A stretch of DNA of 23,837 bases from Gp13-AA77 sp036521995. Lineage in GTDB: Bacteria; Acidobacteriota; Terriglobia; UBA7540. The stretch is from the NCBI GenBank assembly GCA_036521995.1, contig DATDGR010000229.1, forward strand, positions 1 through 23,837. The letters are read 5' to 3'. Below, one piece after another: positions 15,405-23,695 of this stretch. The translations under genes and the position numbers were made by a program. The first letter of the stretch is position 1. Every line of letters begins with the position of its first letter. The notes under the pieces are model-generated. The model saw only the letters and a program-made list of their open reading frames with translations, was not told where the DNA came from and ran no database searches.

Positions 15405-16976
15405 TTAGAGAGCGGGCCACAGCGACTCCCAAATCTTGAACTCATGGTGATAACCCGCCTGCTCGGCGCGGGTCAGCTTGCGGCCGGAGGCCACGTCCAG
15501 GACATCCTGAAAGATTTCGTGGCCGACTTCATCCCTGGTCTTTCGCTTCTCGAGAATGGCCCCGGCGTCGATGTCGATGTCACCGTTCATGCGTGCCAAG
15601 GGCGAATTCGAGCCCACCTTAATCACCGGACCCAGGGCGCAACCGATGCCTGTTCCGCGGCCCGTGGTGAAGACCGCGATCTGGGCGCCGCTCAGAAAGA
15701 GCGCCGGCGTGGAGATTTGGTCATATCCCGGCGTGTACAACACGTAGAGCCCTTTACGGTCGCCCAGCCATTCTCCGTACTCGATCAGATCCTCAACCAG
15801 GGAGGTGCCTCCCTTGGCTTTCACCCCGCTCGACTTCAGGTAGATGTTGTAGATTCCGCCTTTGACGTTTCCGGGAGAGGGGTTATCCCGAAAGTCGTCG
15901 AACTCCTTGCCGAATGAGCGCACGTACTTTTCGTAGCGCTTGAGCGCCTCCATCAGCTTCTTGCCCACCTCCCGCGTCCTGGCGCGCCGGGCGAGGTCGA
16001 TCATGGCCGCGCCCTGCAGTTCGGGAATTTCCGGCAGAAACACCGCCGCATCGGCCCTCACAAACATGTCGGCGGCTACGCCTACGGCGGGATTGGCGGT
16101 TACGCCCGACCATCGGTCCGAACCGCCGCACTTGGTGCCCACAATCAGGTGCGAGATGGACACCGGTTCTCTTTTGGACTGATTGGCCAAGCCGAGCTGC
16201 TTTTCCACCAGCTCCAGACCGCGCTGCACCGTGCGCTGGCTGCCCCCGCTATGCTGGATCACGAGGTTCAGCACGCGCTGGTTGTAAGCGGGCACGGTGG
16301 CCTGAAAGACGGGCGCGGAGCACTCTACGCAGGTCTTCCCGCAACCGAGGTCAATGTAGATTGCCGATCCCAGGTTCGGATGGCGCAGGGTGTTCGCCAG
16401 TAGGCGATTCAACAAGTCCACGGCGAGGCCGTCCGGCATGCCGCAGCCGGATTCGTGCGAGATGGGAACAACACCATCCACATTGGGAAACTTCGCACGC
16501 GAATAGATTTCGCGCATGGCCCGGTTGGCGATCTCGTGGGCTTCGGTGGAAGAGCACATCCCCGAAGTCACAATCCCGACATAATTCCGTGTGCCCACGG
16601 TGCCGTCAGGCCGGACGTAGCCGTCGAACATCATTCCGGCAAGCGCAGGATCAATGGGTGTCGGTGCGGGATTATTCTTGTATCGGACGAGGAGGCGGGG
16701 CAGCCGGTCTTCGAGGTTGGTGGTGTCGATGGGCTCGCCAGCCTCCACGTCTCGCGACGCAATACCAATGGGATCGCCCAAGGTAATATAGGGTTTGCCC
16801 TTTTCGATCTTCCGGGTGGCGAAGCTCTGGCCGCGCAGGGTCCGGCCCGAAATCACCAGGACTTGGTCACCGTGCTGCAGCTCCGTGCCCTGTTCCAGGA
16901 AGTCGGCCGTCACCACTGCCAGGTTGTCGTGCTCGGGCCTGATGACAATGGCCACGTTCTCTAGATTTACCGCCAT
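15405..16976 (-). CDS. UxaA/GarD-family sugar-acid dehydratase
   Basis: This 523-residue protein has an N-terminal SAF-like domain (about residues 1-95) followed by the UxaA-type catalytic domain. Motifs include GTVGTRNYVGIV, SGMCSSTEAHEIA, ISHESGCGM, LGCGKTCVECSAP, GTKCGGSDRWSG and FTTGRGTGIGCALGP. Families with this architecture are altronate and galactarate dehydratases, iron-dependent enzymes that make keto-deoxy sugar acids. The length equals that of E. coli GarD as I recall it. The ATG at 16976 follows GGAGGA; upstream in-frame sequence is non-coding. It diverges from the isomerase and oxidoreductase genes, so the three may serve one sugar-acid pathway. The exact substrate cannot be told from sequence. 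Confidence 0.88.
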   Translation of the reverse strand: MAVNLENVAIVIRPEHDNLAVVTADFLEQGTELQHGDQVLVISGRTLRGQSFATRKIEKGKPYITLGDPIGIASRDVEAGEPIDTTNLEDRLPRLLVRYKNNPAPTPIDPALAGMMFDGYVRPDGTVGTRNYVGIVTSGMCSSTEAHEIANRAMREIYSRAKFPNVDGVVPISHESGCGMPDGLAVDLLNRLLANTLRHPNLGSAIYIDLGCGKTCVECSAPVFQATVPAYNQRVLNLVIQHSGGSQRTVQRGLELVEKQLGLANQSKREPVSISHLIVGTKCGGSDRWSGVTANPAVGVAADMFVRADAAVFLPEIPELQGAAMIDLARRARTREVGKKLMEALKRYEKYVRSFGKEFDDFRDNPSPGNVKGGIYNIYLKSSGVKAKGGTSLVEDLIEYGEWLGDRKGLYVLYTPGYDQISTPALFLSGAQIAVFTTGRGTGIGCALGPVIKVGSNSPLARMNGDIDIDAGAILEKRKTRDEVGHEIFQDVLDVASGRKLTRAEQAGYHHEFKIWESLWPAL

Positions 16977-17065
16977 TGGGGGCTCCTCCGGGTAGCTCGT
17001 CTTAACACTTCTCAGAGAGCATGATACCAACTCCCGACGAACTCCCAAAACGGGGTCGAAGAATT

Positions 17066-17074
17066 TGCTAGAAT
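17066..17074 (+). promoter_or_regulatory. Extended -10 promoter for the isomerase-oxidoreductase pair
   Basis: TGCTAGAAT is an extended -10 element (TG-n-TAGAAT). It lies 60 nt before the ATG at 17135 and inside the divergent spacer with the UxaA-family gene. No strong -35 box is visible. Confidence 0.4.
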
Positions 17075-17134
17075 CACCTTGCAACAAAGCAGTATCGTTC
17101 GCCCGGAAGACCGAGCGGCGCGGCGAGGTGGATC

Positions 17135-18058
17135 ATGAAAACTGTCCAGCTTTCGATCGGCAGTTGGGCTTATTGCTTTGGGCCTTACCAGGCGAATCCT
17201 GTCCCTTTCGACACGGTGATCGAAAAGCTCGGCCGGCTCGGCTTTGACGGCGTTGAGCTGGGTGGTTTTGCGCCGCACCCCGGCCCGGCGTCGTGCGATT
17301 CGCCCGCCAAGCGTGCCGAGCTTAAGCGGAAGGTGGCGGATCATGGCCTGAAGTTTTCCGGTTTGGCGGCGGACCTTTGGTCTTATCCGATCATCCCGGT
17401 GGACGATAATTCCAAATGGATGGCGGCGTTTGAAAGCAACCTCCAGTTCGCGAATGACCTGGGCATCGACTGCATTCGCGTCGATTCGGTCAGCCCGCCG
17501 GACATCTTCGAAAGGGAGGGACTCGAACCCCGGCTCGGCTGGGAGCGCGTGGTGAACACCTTCCGCACGGCTGCGCAAAAGGCTGCGGAGCGCGGCGTCC
17601 GCGTGGTATGGGAGTTCGAGCCCGGGTTTGCTTTCAACAAGCCATCGGAGATCATTCGCTTGGCCGACGACTTGGGACACAAGAACTTCAGCATTCTCTT
17701 CGACACCTGCCATGCCCATATCTGTGCGGCCGTGGGAGCGCGCCAGCCGGGTGAGAAGGAGACGCTGCCGGGCGGGGCGCTGGAGCTGCTCACTCGACTG
17801 ACAGGGAAAATCGGCCATATCCACCTCATCGATTCCGACGGCACCCTGCATCACAACGAAACCAGTACCCACGCGCCCTTCGGTCAGGGCGACCTCGACT
17901 TTGACCGTTTGATTCCGCAAGTCCTGCGTTCTGGCTGCCCATCGAACTGGTGGACCATCGACCTCTGCTTCTGGCCCAACGCCTGGGAGGTAACCGCGGA
18001 CGCGAAAACGTACCTCGAAGGCATGGCGCGCAAGTACGCCGGTCAGGCCGCCGGCTAA
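17135..18058 (+). CDS. TIM-barrel sugar (phosphate) isomerase/epimerase
   Basis: This 307-residue protein is of the AP-endonuclease-2/xylose-isomerase-like TIM-barrel family. Probable metal ligands can be followed: Glu in VVWEFEPG, Asp and His in LFDTCHAH, and His in IGHIHLIDSDG. The last strand reads WWTIDLCFWPNAW, so an Asp sits where many relatives have Glu. GFDGVELGGF near the N-terminus is the usual second strand. A GAGGTGG stretch precedes the ATG. It is followed by a Gfo/Idh/MocA oxidoreductase 77 bp downstream, a very common partner pair in sugar or inositol catabolism. The specific reaction is unknown. Confidence 0.85.
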   Translation: MKTVQLSIGSWAYCFGPYQANPVPFDTVIEKLGRLGFDGVELGGFAPHPGPASCDSPAKRAELKRKVADHGLKFSGLAADLWSYPIIPVDDNSKWMAAFESNLQFANDLGIDCIRVDSVSPPDIFEREGLEPRLGWERVVNTFRTAAQKAAERGVRVVWEFEPGFAFNKPSEIIRLADDLGHKNFSILFDTCHAHICAAVGARQPGEKETLPGGALELLTRLTGKIGHIHLIDSDGTLHHNETSTHAPFGQGDLDFDRLIPQVLRSGCPSNWWTIDLCFWPNAWEVTADAKTYLEGMARKYAGQAAG

Positions 18059-18135
18059 GATTGAGTACCCGGATTCCGGGCATCGCGGCTTCGTGGTGCG
18101 CCGCGGACGCTGAATGCCTTACGGAGGAACAGCTC

Positions 18136-19308
18136 GTGGCAAACCCCATCAACATCGGAATGATCGGCTACGGCTTCATGGGCCGAGCGCATTCCAACGC
18201 CTACCACCGCGTGAATCAGTTCTTCGACGTCGATTACCAGCCGGTTCTGAAAGCCCTGGCGGCGCGCTCACGCGAGAATGCCGAGGCCTTCGCCAGCCGC
18301 TGGGGATGGGAACACGTGGAAACCGACTGGCGCAGACTAGTGGAATCGTCCGAAATCGACGCCATCGATATCTGCTCCCCCAACAACACGCACTATGAGA
18401 TCGCAATGGCGGCCGCCGCTGCCGGCAAGATGATCCTCTGCGAGAAGCCGCTCGCCATGGATTTGAGGGAGGCGCGAGAGATGACGCTGGCCGTGGAGAA
18501 ATCGGGCCAACCGAACATGGTCTGGTTCAATTACCGCCGCGTACCGGCCATTGCGCTCGCCCGGCAGATCATCGAGGAAGGGCGTCTGGGGAAGGTATTT
18601 CATTACCGTGCTACGTACCTGCAGGACTGGACCATCTCTGCCAAAGTTCCAGTCGGCGGCGCCGCGACCTGGCGCCTGGACAAAGAAATTGCCGGCGCCG
18701 GGGTCTCGGGCGACCTTTCCACTCACAACATTGACACGGCCCTTTGGCTGAACGGACCTGTGGCTAGCGTCTGCGGTATGACGGAAATTTTCATCCGGGA
18801 CCGGCTGCGGCCGGACGGCCGTCCGGCCAGAGTGGAGTTGGACGACGTCTGCACCTTCCTGGTGCGTTTCTCTAACGAGTCGAACGGTACCTTCGAGGCC
18901 ACTCGTTACGCGCGCGGCCGGAAGAACAAGAACAGTTTTGAGGTGAACGGCGAGAAGGGTTCCCTTTACTTTGATCTGGAAGATATGCACCAGCTTCAGT
19001 ACTTCAGCCATGACGATGCTTCGCACCTGCAGGGTTGGCGAACCATTCTTGTGACCGGGGCTGAGCACCCTTACATGGCGAACTGGTGGGTGCCAGGCTG
19101 CGTGATCGGCTACGAGCACACCTTCGTCAACGCTCTGGCGGATTTCCTCCGCTGCCTGAAGAAAGGCGAGCGAGTGCGCCCGGACTTTCGCGATGCGCTT
19201 GAAACGCAAGCTGTAGCGGAAGCCGTTCTGGAAAGTGCGCGTCTCCAAAAATGGGTGAGCCTCGCGACCGAAAAAGTGGCTGTTGGTACGGGAGATCAGC
19301 CTTCTTGA
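18136..19308 (+). CDS. Gfo/Idh/MocA family NAD(P)-dependent oxidoreductase
   Basis: This 390-residue protein starts at GTG 18136, preceded by GGAGGA at 7 nt. The longer open frame upstream overlaps the isomerase gene and is not coding. The N-terminal Rossmann motif is IGMIGYGFMGRAHSNAYH, DICSPNNTHYEIA follows, and CEKPLAMDLREA contains the conserved EKP lysine. The C-terminal domain has GVSGDLSTHNIDTALWLNG with the Asp and His used in catalysis by this family. It probably oxidises or reduces a cyclic polyol, sugar or keto-sugar alongside the upstream isomerase. Substrate is not predictable from sequence alone. Confidence 0.9.
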   Translation: MANPINIGMIGYGFMGRAHSNAYHRVNQFFDVDYQPVLKALAARSRENAEAFASRWGWEHVETDWRRLVESSEIDAIDICSPNNTHYEIAMAAAAAGKMILCEKPLAMDLREAREMTLAVEKSGQPNMVWFNYRRVPAIALARQIIEEGRLGKVFHYRATYLQDWTISAKVPVGGAATWRLDKEIAGAGVSGDLSTHNIDTALWLNGPVASVCGMTEIFIRDRLRPDGRPARVELDDVCTFLVRFSNESNGTFEATRYARGRKNKNSFEVNGEKGSLYFDLEDMHQLQYFSHDDASHLQGWRTILVTGAEHPYMANWWVPGCVIGYEHTFVNALADFLRCLKKGERVRPDFRDALETQAVAEAVLESARLQKWVSLATEKVAVGTGDQPS

Positions 19309-19365
19309 CGCGCGACCCTGCGCCACTCGCTCTGTCTCACTCGGGAATCCCCTTAAGACCCTGGT

Positions 19366-19392
19366 CTGACTTCACGATGACAACCTTATAAT
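19366..19392 (+). promoter_or_regulatory. Candidate promoter upstream of the recombinase-family gene
   Basis: A perfect TATAAT at 19387-19392 is preceded by CTGACT at 19366-19371 (15-nt spacer). Transcription would start near 19399, giving a leader of about 70 nt before the ATG at 19470. Confidence 0.45.
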
Positions 19393-19469
19393 GGGAACTT
19401 GCGGTTCTGGGCACAGCTCTTCATCGTAAGTCATCGGCGAGGACTGCCCGATTGCATCCAAGAGATGAA

Positions 19470-21512
19470 ATGGCACAGGCACGGCCAGCGCCGCCGACGG
19501 AATCGCCCGGGCCACGACCACGTCCGGAATCCCCGGCCTCTCCAGCCCTAGTTCAACGCATTCTCGCCTTAGCGGGCGCTTCGGACTCGCAATCACGACA
19601 AGCAAGTTTGATTCGATTGATCCAGTGGATCCAGCGGATGGACCGCCGAAGCCCGAACCGCGCTGGACTGGCGAGCCTGTTGGACTATCTGGAGGCGGAC
19701 GAACAGGCTCGGACCCGGCTACAGGCAGCGTTCGCCCAGCTGCTCAAAGAAACTCGATTGCTCTCACTGCTGGCCGAGACCGGAATCCCATCCGATCACG
19801 GGCTAACCGCCGAGCTTGCCCGCCGCCTTGTCGCCAAGTTCCTGCCCCCGGTTCGCCCGGACTCCGACTTCTCAAGGTCACTCATCAGCCTCTACTCGTC
19901 TAACCGTGATGCGCGCCGATTCACCGAGATTCCACCGGATTTGTTTGCGCGCCTGACCGCGGCCCTCTTCCCGCCCGATTCCGGCCTTCTCTGGAGCGAG
20001 CAGCAGTCGAGTTTGCGGGAGGCGCTACGGCTGCTGGCGACTCGCATCAGTTGGCTCGGGTTGAAACCGGAAATGCGCGACCGCAGCCTGGCGGCGGGCA
20101 TTTCTGATTCGCCCTTCTACGAGCTTTTGCGCCGTACGGAGGATATTCTCAAACCCAAGGTCGACGAGGCGCGGGTTCACGTTTCGTCCTGGCAGGACGT
20201 GGTGAACCGTTGCCGGAACGAGATGGGCACCGTTCAGCGCCACATGGAGTCGGCGGGCGTCAGCGTCGAACTTGTCTTCGACATGAATAAGATCGAGGCT
20301 TGCCTCGACCGCATGCAGGCCCTGGTCGCTGTGCTTTGTCCCGCCACTCCGGCGGAGGGATTGCAGGACACGCGGCATCTCCTGGAACTCCTGATGACAG
20401 GATGGCAGTCCGACCGCAGTCTGGCGGCGCTCCTCCGCGAAAATCTCGACTTGATCGCCCGCAAGGCAGTAGAGCGCACCGGCCAAAGCGGCGAGCATTA
20501 CATCGCCCATGACCGGTCGGAGTACTGGCGGATGTGGCGCGGAGCCATCGGCGGTGGACTGTTGACCGTTTTTACCGCCGCCATCAAGATGCGGGTTGTG
20601 GAAGCCCACCTGCCACCCTTTGTGGAGGGGTTCGCCAGCGGGACCAACTACGCCGTCAGCTTCGTTCTGTTACAGATCCTCGGTTTCGTCCTCGCCACCA
20701 AGCAACCGGCGGCAACAGCCGCAACTTTTGCGGGTATCATTCGCGATAGCCGTGGAATCGAGCGGTCCCACAAGATTGCCGATTTTGTGTCTCACATCAC
20801 GAGCACGCAATTGGCCGCCGCGATGGGAAATGTCTTGGCGGTAGGCGCCGGAGCGGTATTGTTCGAGCGTTTGTGGGTTGTGTTCTTCGCCCATTCCTAT
20901 CTGCAAGTGGAAAGCGCTACTTACGTGTATCATTCGCTTCATCCGTTCCAATCGAATACTGCATTCTACGCCGTCATCACGGGCATCATTCTGTGGATGG
21001 CCGCCCTCGCCGGAGGATGGTGCGAGAACTTTGCCACGTTCTACCGCATTCCCGAGGCGGTGGCTCAGCACCCACTCGGTTTGCGCGTCGGCTCGCGCTG
21101 GATGCCGAAGGTTGGCCGCATTCTTGAGCGCAACCTCGGAGGTTGGTCCACCAGCATCGTACTGGGCTATCTTCTTGGCTTTACTCCGGTTCTGGGCCAA
21201 TTCTTCGGCCTCCCGCTGGATGTCCGGCACGTCACGCTGTCGTCCGGAACCTTGGCCCTGGCGGCCGCCAGGTTTGGCACGGAAAGCCTCGGCCGGACGT
21301 GGTTTTATCAGGCCCTGGAGGGAATTGGCTTGGTGTTTGTCCTCAACCTGACGGTCAGTTTCACCATCGCCGGCATGGTCGCACTGCGCGCCTACGGCGT
21401 CAGCCTGGCAGAACAGTTCGCCATCCTTCGCTTTCTCTGTTGGGAAGCAGTCAAGTCGCCTCTACGATTCGTACTGCCTCCCAGTGCTCCGCCTTCAGCC
21501 AAAATGGATTGA
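19470..21512 (+). CDS. Site-specific recombinase family membrane protein (SpecificRecomb)
   Basis: This 680-residue protein matches the family named after the gonococcal recombinase Gcr (PF10136 by recall). Residues 1 to about 350 are soluble, helical and rich in Arg and Leu. A conserved block follows (TGQSGEHYIAHDRSEYWRMW, then GTNYAVSF and ATKQPAATAATFA). The C-terminal half has about six hydrophobic segments, for example LTVFTAAIKM, VSFVLLQILGFVLA, FYAVITGIILWMAALAGG, IVLGYLLGFTPVLGQFFG and LVFVLNLTVSFTIAGMVA. No serine or tyrosine recombinase catalytic motif is seen, so despite the name it is more likely an integral membrane protein of unknown role. ATG 19470 is preferred to TTG 19452. 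It stands alone with its own promoter candidate. Confidence 0.82.
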   Translation: MAQARPAPPTESPGPRPRPESPASPALVQRILALAGASDSQSRQASLIRLIQWIQRMDRRSPNRAGLASLLDYLEADEQARTRLQAAFAQLLKETRLLSLLAETGIPSDHGLTAELARRLVAKFLPPVRPDSDFSRSLISLYSSNRDARRFTEIPPDLFARLTAALFPPDSGLLWSEQQSSLREALRLLATRISWLGLKPEMRDRSLAAGISDSPFYELLRRTEDILKPKVDEARVHVSSWQDVVNRCRNEMGTVQRHMESAGVSVELVFDMNKIEACLDRMQALVAVLCPATPAEGLQDTRHLLELLMTGWQSDRSLAALLRENLDLIARKAVERTGQSGEHYIAHDRSEYWRMWRGAIGGGLLTVFTAAIKMRVVEAHLPPFVEGFASGTNYAVSFVLLQILGFVLATKQPAATAATFAGIIRDSRGIERSHKIADFVSHITSTQLAAAMGNVLAVGAGAVLFERLWVVFFAHSYLQVESATYVYHSLHPFQSNTAFYAVITGIILWMAALAGGWCENFATFYRIPEAVAQHPLGLRVGSRWMPKVGRILERNLGGWSTSIVLGYLLGFTPVLGQFFGLPLDVRHVTLSSGTLALAAARFGTESLGRTWFYQALEGIGLVFVLNLTVSFTIAGMVALRAYGVSLAEQFAILRFLCWEAVKSPLRFVLPPSAPPSAKMD

Positions 21513-21604
21513 CGTGGCGCCGACTGAAACCGAGGCGCTCTTTCTAACCGCCGCTGTTTGTTGCTGGAGACTCTTTGTCATGCTGATCCGATAGACACGC
21601 CTCC

Positions 21605-21633
21605 TTGACTTTCAACTAGTCATAGATTAGTTT
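21605..21633 (+). promoter_or_regulatory. vapBC promoter
   Basis: TTGACT (21605-21610) is followed by a 17-nt spacer and TAGTTT (21628-21633). Only 6 nt separate the -10 from the vapB ATG, so transcription would begin at or next to the start codon. Confidence 0.45.
21614..21632. promoter_or_regulatory. Palindromic operator candidate for vapBC autoregulation
   Basis: AACTAGTCATAGATTAGTT is an inverted repeat with seven of nine pairs matching around the central T. It covers the spacer and most of the -10 box, where VapB or the VapBC complex would be expected to bind and repress. Confidence 0.45.
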
Positions 21634-21639
21634 GAAGGC

Positions 21640-21882
21640 ATGGAATCCGTCGGACTGTTTGAAGCCAAAACGCATCTTTCCGCCTTGGTTGAGCGGGTGG
21701 CCCGCGGTGAGGAGATTGCCATCACGAAGCACGGACATCCGGTAGCGCGTCTGGTGCCGATGGGGCCCCGCGGCAAGAAGGACCCCAAGCAAGTAGCGGA
21801 AGCTATTCGCGCCTTGCGCAAGGGTATCAAGCTCGAAGGCGTCACCGTCGCAGAACTCATCAAACAGGGGCGTCGCTTTTGA
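21640..21882 (+). CDS. vapB: VapB/Phd-type antitoxin
   Basis: This 80-residue antitoxin has the Phd/YefM fold: VGLFEAKTHLSALVERV, then EEIAITKHGHPVARLVP, which form the DNA-binding N-terminal half. The C-terminal tail, ALRKGIKLEGVTVAELIKQG, is the toxin-neutralising region. It overlaps the toxin gene by 4 bp (TTGA). The only Shine-Dalgarno-like stretch, GAAGG, is 1 nt from the ATG, too close to work normally, so a leaderless mRNA is plausible. Confidence 0.92.
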   Translation: MESVGLFEAKTHLSALVERVARGEEIAITKHGHPVARLVPMGPRGKKDPKQVAEAIRALRKGIKLEGVTVAELIKQGRRF

Positions 21883-22313
21883 CCTGCTTTGTCCTGGACG
21901 CTTCCGTTGCGCTCTGCTGGTGCTTCGAAAACCAGGCGACACCCTACACCGAGGCCATCTTTCAGATGATGGCGGATGGGTCCGAGGCACGTGTTCCCTT
22001 CATTTGGCCGCTCGAAATGGCCAATGCTCTCGCCCTCGGCGAACGCCGGAAAGCCCTCACCGTCGCGCAGACCACGACCTTCCTGCGCGAGCTGCAGCAA
22101 GGGCCGATCGAAGTGGATTCCGCCGGTCTTGGTCGAGCTTTCCATCAGATTCTCGCCGCCGCCCGAACTCACAAACTTTCGGCCTATAACGCCGCCTATC
22201 TGGAGCTGGCGCTGCGGGAGGGGCTGCCCATCGCGACCCTGGACAAGGACTTGAGAACTGCTGCCAGAACGGCAGGCGTCGGAATCGCCCGCACAGGCCC
22301 GGCCCTTGCTTGA
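21879..22313 (+). CDS. vapC: VapC PIN-domain toxin with Asp-to-Asn substitution
   Basis: This 144-residue PIN-domain protein is expected to be a ribonuclease held inactive by VapB. The start is TTG at 21879, overlapping the antitoxin stop. Acidic PIN residues visible are D7 in FVLDASVAL, E46 in WPLEMANAL, and D122 in ATLDKDL. The third position, normally Asp in an SAYDAAYLELA-type motif, is Asn104 (codon AAC). A single base change would explain this. Metal binding and nuclease activity may be weakened. The rest of the fold looks intact and there is no frameshift. Confidence 0.9.
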   Translation: MTCFVLDASVALCWCFENQATPYTEAIFQMMADGSEARVPFIWPLEMANALALGERRKALTVAQTTTFLRELQQGPIEVDSAGLGRAFHQILAAARTHKLSAYNAAYLELALREGLPIATLDKDLRTAARTAGVGIARTGPALA

Positions 22314-22388
22314 AAAGTGGCTGGCTTACAGAGACCCTGTCGCGATTCTGAGTCCCCAGGCGTCCAGCCATGACCCCGCGTCGACGTA

Positions 22389-23108
22389 TCAAGGGACAGG
22401 AACGAGGAGAGCCTTGCCGGCGACGGTAGTGAGGCCGTCGAGAGTGTCCATGAAGGCCGAAGAAAGCGGCGGGAACTCGCGCAGGTGCCAAAGGAGCTCG
22501 GCATTGCGCCACGCGGCTTCGCGGGCGGCGCTGACGCTCCAGGCCGCGATGGTATCGTCCAGATGGGAGACCGGCGGAAGCGGGTCCCCGGGCAAACGGA
22601 CGTGCAGGGTCTGCTTGGCGGACTCAATCAGGCCGTCGAGAGTAGTATTGAGCGCGGTGTAGTCGTCGTAGTGGGCGTCGCGTTGCGGGCTGCTGCCGGT
22701 GGCCTGGCAGGTGGCGTCGATAGCCTGCGGCAGGTCGTGATTGATGTGGGCGTTGATGCCGGCCAAAGCGAACTGAATGCGGGCGATGGCGGCCTGGGCC
22801 CGAAGCTCGAACAGGGCCTGCCAGCAGCCGGGGGTGGGCTGGCCGGAGAGTGACGATTCGAGAGCTCCCAAGTAGAGGCGCGCAAACTGCACATCGAGTT
22901 CGGCGAGCCAGGCCGGATCGGTAAACCCTCCGGACGAAACCCGCGTCTCCACCGCCTGGGTCACCTGCAGGTACAGCCAGTTGAACCATTTGAGGCCGTC
23001 ACTATCGACGCATTGGGCGTCGATGGACCGCATCGTTTGGAGCACGTCGGCGATCGATTGGGGGGTTGTCCCGGCAAGGGCGAGCAGAACTGAGTCGTAA
23101 GGGAACAT
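22389..23108 (-). CDS. DUF5995 family protein, function unknown
   Basis: This 239-residue protein resembles the DUF5995 family: DGLKWFNWLYLQVTQAV, DPAWLAELDVQFARLYLGAL and, most characteristic, QFALAGINAHINHDLPQAI with several His/Asn/Asp that could bind metal. No signal peptide or membrane segment is visible. The start at 23108 is chosen because sequence upstream in frame (RQTWTSGRSS) does not fit. TATAAT at 23119-23124 (reverse strand) lies 10 nt before it and no ribosome-binding site is present. It converges with vapC across 75 bp that hold nothing recognisable. The function is unknown. Confidence 0.75.
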   Translation of the reverse strand: MFPYDSVLLALAGTTPQSIADVLQTMRSIDAQCVDSDGLKWFNWLYLQVTQAVETRVSSGGFTDPAWLAELDVQFARLYLGALESSLSGQPTPGCWQALFELRAQAAIARIQFALAGINAHINHDLPQAIDATCQATGSSPQRDAHYDDYTALNTTLDGLIESAKQTLHVRLPGDPLPPVSHLDDTIAAWSVSAAREAAWRNAELLWHLREFPPLSSAFMDTLDGLTTVAGKALLVPVP

Positions 23109-23118
23109 GCGGCTTATT

Positions 23119-23124
23119 ATTATA
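23119..23124 (-). promoter_or_regulatory. -10 box for the DUF5995 gene
   Basis: The reverse strand reads TATATAATAATAA, with a perfect TATAAT 10 nt from the ATG. No -35 consensus was found, and the predicted leader is only a few nucleotides. Confidence 0.4.
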
Positions 23125-23690
23125 TAGCGGCAAGAAGATCGGCCTGACGTCCAAGTCTGCCTCACTGGCGGGGTGGCGAGCCGCCACTTGTCGAGAATCG
23201 CAGAACTTCGTTCTGCACCAACCCCGCTGAGCCTTTTGGGGGTGAGGTCCGCATTTTTCCTGTATCGCTGTCAGGTTCCAGTAAGGTAAGGACTCTGGCC
23301 TTTACAAATCGTGGTTTCGCACACGGGTGAAGTCTGGCGTTCCGCTCTTGACCTAATCTTGACCAACTCTTGACTTGAGTATCTGACTCCGGCGCGTCAT
23401 CGTGACTCTGAACGCCGAGGCGCTCGGGCGCTGTGAAGTGCTGGCCGACCGCCCTGAGCCCCCTGCCGCTTACCGGGGGATGGGTCAGGTCGCGGCCCTT
23501 TCGGGCCTGAAAGATCTCGAAGCTCAAGCAGCGGGCTAAGGCCCCGGCTGCGAAGAAAGGCAAGGGCCAAGAATGGGACCAAGTTGGCAGCCAGCGCGGA
23601 AACGCGCCGAGGGCCCATGGGAGGGAATGAGCCGGGAGATGGCCGCGAGGTCCTCTTCAAGGCCCCCCCCTCCCCCCGGTCAAAAAATTG
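23125..23690. other. Region without a clear gene upstream of DUF5995
   Basis: This stretch holds a perfect hairpin (GCAGAAC-TTC-GTTCTGC, 23200-23216), three TTGAC boxes at exact 11-bp spacing (23348, 23359, 23370), and a weak forward ORF at 23402-23539 (GTG start) ending GLKDLEAQAAG with no recognised family. After its stop, another forward frame stays open through about 23748, so an old frameshifted gene is possible. A C-rich tract is at 23672-23687. Confidence 0.35.
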
Positions 23691-23695
23691 CAAAA

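Noticed and set aside
17012..17920. Reverse 302-codon open frame over the isomerase gene
   Set aside because: It is antisense to a well-supported TIM-barrel gene and shows no family motif.
19470..21512. Mobile element suggested by the recombinase family name
   Set aside because: No inverted ends, target duplications, integrase motif or phage genes lie around it; the protein appears to be membrane-bound.
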